Shown here: positions 35,469-37,680 of the stretch, in pieces
How the letters are laid out: each line of letters opens with the position of its first letter
How positions within the stretch are numbered: position 1 is the stretch's first letter
Assembly: GCA_003559855.1 (NCBI GenBank)
Contig: PWJZ01000113.1
Location: 1 to 37,680, forward strand
Reading direction: 5' to 3'
Source: Bacteroidales bacterium
GTDB lineage: Bacteria; Bacteroidota; Bacteroidia; Bacteroidales; UBA7960
DNA length: 37,680 bases
Notes under the pieces: model-generated
What the model was told of the DNA's origin: nothing
Seen by the model: only the letters and a program-made list of their open reading frames with translations
The model's database searches: none
Translations under genes and position numbers: made by a program

Positions 35469-35640
35469 AAGGGTTATGGTATGATATTTGTTGCTTTTAT
35501 AATAGAATGAACGGGCAAATTTAAAAAAATATGATCAAAGTTAATGCAGTTTTGTTTATTAAAATAGAGAAATCCTGAATAAAACAGAAATAAGTATAAT
35601 AATACTCAAATAAAAACCGTATAAATTATAAAATATTATA

Positions 35641-35648
35641 AAGGAGGG
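35641..35648 (+). promoter_or_regulatory. Strong Shine-Dalgarno before the lipoprotein gene
   Basis: AAGGAGGG ends 7 bases before the ATG at 35656. Near-perfect anti-16S complementarity is unusual for Bacteroidota genes, and in this window it is seen clearly only here and before infC. Confidence 0.65.
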
Positions 35649-35655
35649 CCCAGTT

Positions 35656-37092
35656 ATGAAAACTTTAGCAAAAATAATATTGGCAATATTTGCTGGTCTT
35701 GTGCTTACGGCATGCGCATCAACCCGCGATACAACAAGCACATACGACGATATTTATTACACACCAAGGGTCTCTGATAAACATGCTGATGCAACTATTC
35801 GTCAGGAAGCCAGGGCTGTTGAATTACCGGCAGACAAATCATATGGCGATTATGAAAACCAGCAATATAAAGATGAGGAGCATGAAGAGCCAGAAAAAGA
35901 GCCTTATGAGGAAGAAGTGGAAAAAGGCTATGAAATTGCAGAAGGTGTATACATTGAACAGCATTACTATGGTCCTTATTTTGATTATATGTATGCATCA
36001 CCTTTCTACAGGTTCGATATGAGGTACTACTGGCATCCGTGGCATTATATGGGTGGATTTTATTACTATCCATCGTGGAGATGGAGGTGGCATTATGGTT
36101 ACCACTGGGGAATGGGTTATTGGTGGCATCGCCCCTATTATTCATATTATAACCCGTATTCACCATGGTATTATCACGGATGGCATTACTACCATTACTA
36201 TCCATCATATACCGATTACCAATACGGTCCTCGTGGCAGTGTTGGCAGCACCGTAGCCGGCAGACATTATGCTGCTGAAACAAGCATTTCGGGAAGGCAA
36301 GCTTCATACGAAGAACGGATTAAAAGCCTCAGAAGCGGTGAAGAAGTTGCCACAGCAGGTATTTCGGGCAGGCAAACCACATACGAAGAACGTATAAAAA
36401 GCCTCAGGAGAAGTGAAGAAGCTATGGCTGAAGGTGTATCTCGCAATGGTCATGATGCTTCCGGCAAGATCGCCGAAACACCCAGGCCAGGCGAAAGCCG
36501 CGATCAATCCCCTGAAAGCAGAGATATACAAGATCAGCAAAAAGGTGAAATAAGAGAGCCTTCACATCAGGATAAAGGTAGAACACCCGAATATTCTGCT
36601 CCTGAAAGATCCACTCCTGAAGAAAGCAAACCCCGCTATGCGCGACCTGATGAAAGGACTCCATCGGGAGAGAGGCAACCGCAAGCAAGTCCTGATTACA
36701 GGATGCCGAGAACCTATACCTCACCGGGTTATCAGCAGCCGCGGTCTACACAGGAGTACTCCCGTCCGCAAGGCAGCAGGACACCCTCAACAAGGGCTGA
36801 TGAGCAGCAACATGACAGCCGGAGAGAGCAGGCTGCTCCCCGACCTGCCGAAAGACGCCCTCAAAGTGTAACGCCACGTTCACAACAAAGGAGTACGCCC
36901 AGCGCACGACCACAAACGCGCCCGCAAACCAGAAGTACGCCAAGCAGATCTGTCAGCCCGAGCAGAAGCAGCAGCAGAAGCTCCGGAGTTTCACCTTCCA
37001 GGAGCTCAAGCCCAAGCCGAAGCTCAGGAACCTCCAGATCGTCAGGCGGCAGCTCCAGAAGCAGCGGTGGCAGCAGTAGCAGAAACAGATAA
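35656..37092 (+). CDS. Low-complexity lipoprotein: acidic, Tyr/Trp/His-rich, and Arg/Ser/Pro-rich
   Basis: 478 residues, no recognised family. Signal and lipobox: MKTLAKIILAIFAGLVLTAC, so Cys20 is lipidated. Residues 71-92 are acidic. Residues 103-192 are extraordinarily rich in Tyr, Trp, His and Pro (for example YYWHPWHYMGGFYYYPSWRW). Residues 211-235 and 236-260 are an exact-length tandem repeat, ISGRQ(A/T)(S/T)YEERIKSLR, also visible as a 75-base DNA repeat at 36286-36435. From about 270 to the end the protein is Arg/Ser/Pro/Gln-rich, finishing in SSR and SGG runs. It has a strong ribosome-binding site and is probably abundant. Located at the cell envelope; a structural or metal-binding role is guesswork. 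Confidence 0.75.
   Translation: MKTLAKIILAIFAGLVLTACASTRDTTSTYDDIYYTPRVSDKHADATIRQEARAVELPADKSYGDYENQQYKDEEHEEPEKEPYEEEVEKGYEIAEGVYIEQHYYGPYFDYMYASPFYRFDMRYYWHPWHYMGGFYYYPSWRWRWHYGYHWGMGYWWHRPYYSYYNPYSPWYYHGWHYYHYYPSYTDYQYGPRGSVGSTVAGRHYAAETSISGRQASYEERIKSLRSGEEVATAGISGRQTTYEERIKSLRRSEEAMAEGVSRNGHDASGKIAETPRPGESRDQSPESRDIQDQQKGEIREPSHQDKGRTPEYSAPERSTPEESKPRYARPDERTPSGERQPQASPDYRMPRTYTSPGYQQPRSTQEYSRPQGSRTPSTRADEQQHDSRREQAAPRPAERRPQSVTPRSQQRSTPSARPQTRPQTRSTPSRSVSPSRSSSRSSGVSPSRSSSPSRSSGTSRSSGGSSRSSGGSSSRNR
36286..36435 (+). repeat. Tandem 75-base coding repeat (two copies)
   Basis: Two adjacent 75-base units, 36286-36360 and 36361-36435, encode 25-residue repeats differing at a handful of residues inside the lipoprotein. 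The phase is exact (25 codons each), as expected from in-frame duplication. Confidence 0.8.
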
Positions 37093-37170
37093 TAACGATG
37101 AAGATGTTAAAACAAAATCCCTTAACCAAATATAATAAACGGGATCTTGTGCATGAAAAGAACAAATTAC

Positions 37171-37188
37171 CTGTAAATGCATTTACAG
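37171..37188. promoter_or_regulatory. Perfect 18-base palindrome
   Basis: CTGTAAATGCATTTACAG reads the same on both strands. It lies about 90 bases upstream of the outer-membrane protein start at 37276 and could be an operator for a dimeric regulator; no regulator is encoded nearby. Confidence 0.4.
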
Positions 37189-37202
37189 AATCAATATTAA
37201 TC

Positions 37203-37251
37203 AGTGACGGGCAGGGTGAAAGGTGTTGTTATTTCACCCAGCCCCCGCACT
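37203..37251 (+). terminator. Strong hairpin between the lipoprotein and the OMP gene
   Basis: AGTG, GGG and GGGTGAAA (37214-37221) pair with TTTCACCC (37232-37239), CCC and CACT over a 10-base loop. It lies about 110 bases past the lipoprotein stop and 25 bases before the next ATG. No T-run follows, so it may be a terminator, an mRNA stabiliser, or a leader structure of the next gene. Confidence 0.5.
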
Positions 37252-37275
37252 GAATTACACAATAAAATAAATTTA

Positions 37276-37680
37276 ATGAAAATGAAAAAAATCTGCCTGA
37301 TTATTCTTGCTTTGGCAATTTCTGCAATAACAACTGACGCGTTTTCGCAAAACATAATGGATGCCTTAAGGTATTCATATATAACACCGGGTGGCTCAGC
37401 CCGGTTTATGAGTATGGGAAGTTCATTCGGAGCACTGGGTGGAGATTTTTCATCGCTGAGCATTAATCCCGCCGGTATTGGAGTTTACCGCAGTTCGGAA
37501 ATATCCTTCTCACCATCACTCTATCACAATAACCTAAGCTCAACATACTACGATACCCGTAATGAAGATTACAGGTACAATTTTAACGTTCATAATTTGG
37601 GAGGAGTGTTTACTTTATCAATACCCGGAGATAATGATATACCCGGATGGAGAAATATAAATTTCGGAATCGGGATAAAC
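37276..37680 (+). CDS. Outer-membrane protein, FadL/OmpP1-like, N-terminal part
   Basis: Partial; runs off the right edge (135 codons seen). Signal peptide MKMKKICLIILALAISAITT, then AFSQNIMDALRYSYI. The segment GGSARFMSMGSSFGALGGDF followed by SINPAGIGVYRSSEI is the conserved N-terminal hatch and first strands of FadL/OmpP1/PorV-like barrels of Bacteroidota; NPAGI is the key motif. The rest has barrel-like alternating residues. Such proteins transport hydrophobic compounds or serve in type IX secretion (PorV); the fragment is too short to choose. A strong hairpin and an 18-base palindrome lie just upstream. Confidence 0.8.
   Translation, partial: MKMKKICLIILALAISAITTDAFSQNIMDALRYSYITPGGSARFMSMGSSFGALGGDFSSLSINPAGIGVYRSSEISFSPSLYHNNLSSTYYDTRNEDYRYNFNVHNLGGVFTLSIPGDNDIPGWRNINFGIGIN

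Noticed and set aside
35795-36307. 170-codon open frame on the minus strand
   Set aside because: Antisense to the lipoprotein's acidic and aromatic region; no start context or signal.

Overview
The window looks like chromosomal DNA of a Bacteroidota (Bacteroidales-like) organism. Support: a low-GC sequence; several TAnnTTTG promoter -7 boxes of the Bacteroides type; mostly no Shine-Dalgarno sequence; an eukaryote/archaeal-type ProRS; a conserved TPR + outer-membrane barrel pair; a DUF2027-Smr protein; and several outer-membrane beta-barrels. No prophage, insertion sequence, CRISPR array, tRNA or rRNA was seen.

Layout. Positions 1-2922 carry the N-terminus of a lipid-anchored Fe/Mn superoxide dismutase (cut by the window edge), a small two-TM protein, a decayed FtsX/MacB-type permease, a cold-shock-domain protein and an unknown two-TM protein. 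Positions 3171-7069 hold an M28 peptidase, an SRAP (HMCES/YedK) protein and a large multi-module universal stress protein. Positions 7639-9669 hold a DPP5-like S9 peptidase split by one in-frame TAA. Positions 9998-13208 are the classic translation operon thrS-infC-rpmI-rplT with a hairpin terminator; infC appears to start at AUA behind a strong Shine-Dalgarno. At 13539-15632 a PgpH-like 7TM-HD phosphohydrolase is also split by a single in-frame TAA, and it converges on a WbqC-like gene. Positions 16375-21213 hold the beta-barrel and 1018-aa TPR pair. Next come RNase P RNA (21331-21692), the DUF2027-Smr gene, TatD, a gene-free stretch with a likely structured RNA, RNase G, a 29-codon COX24/mS38-like gene and HU. 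Then ssb and an outer-membrane barrel on the plus strand, and a PAP2-like membrane protein, rpoN and asnS on the minus strand. The end holds a CAP-domain protein, a palindromic intergenic element, a SPOR protein, proS, an unusual aromatic/His-rich lipoprotein and the start of a FadL/OmpP1-like outer-membrane protein.

Most genes are housekeeping: translation (thrS, infC, L35, L20, asnS, proS), RNA processing (rnpB, RNase G), DNA binding (HU, SSB, SRAP), transcription (sigma-54), and cell-envelope functions. No clear new multi-gene defence or mobile system is visible. The points most worth a second look are the two otherwise intact genes each broken by one TAA codon, the AUA start of infC, the minus-strand structured RNA near 24.0 kb, the internally repeated Usp array, the palindromic element near 33.4 kb, and the Tyr/Trp/His-rich lipoprotein with an exact 25-residue tandem repeat.
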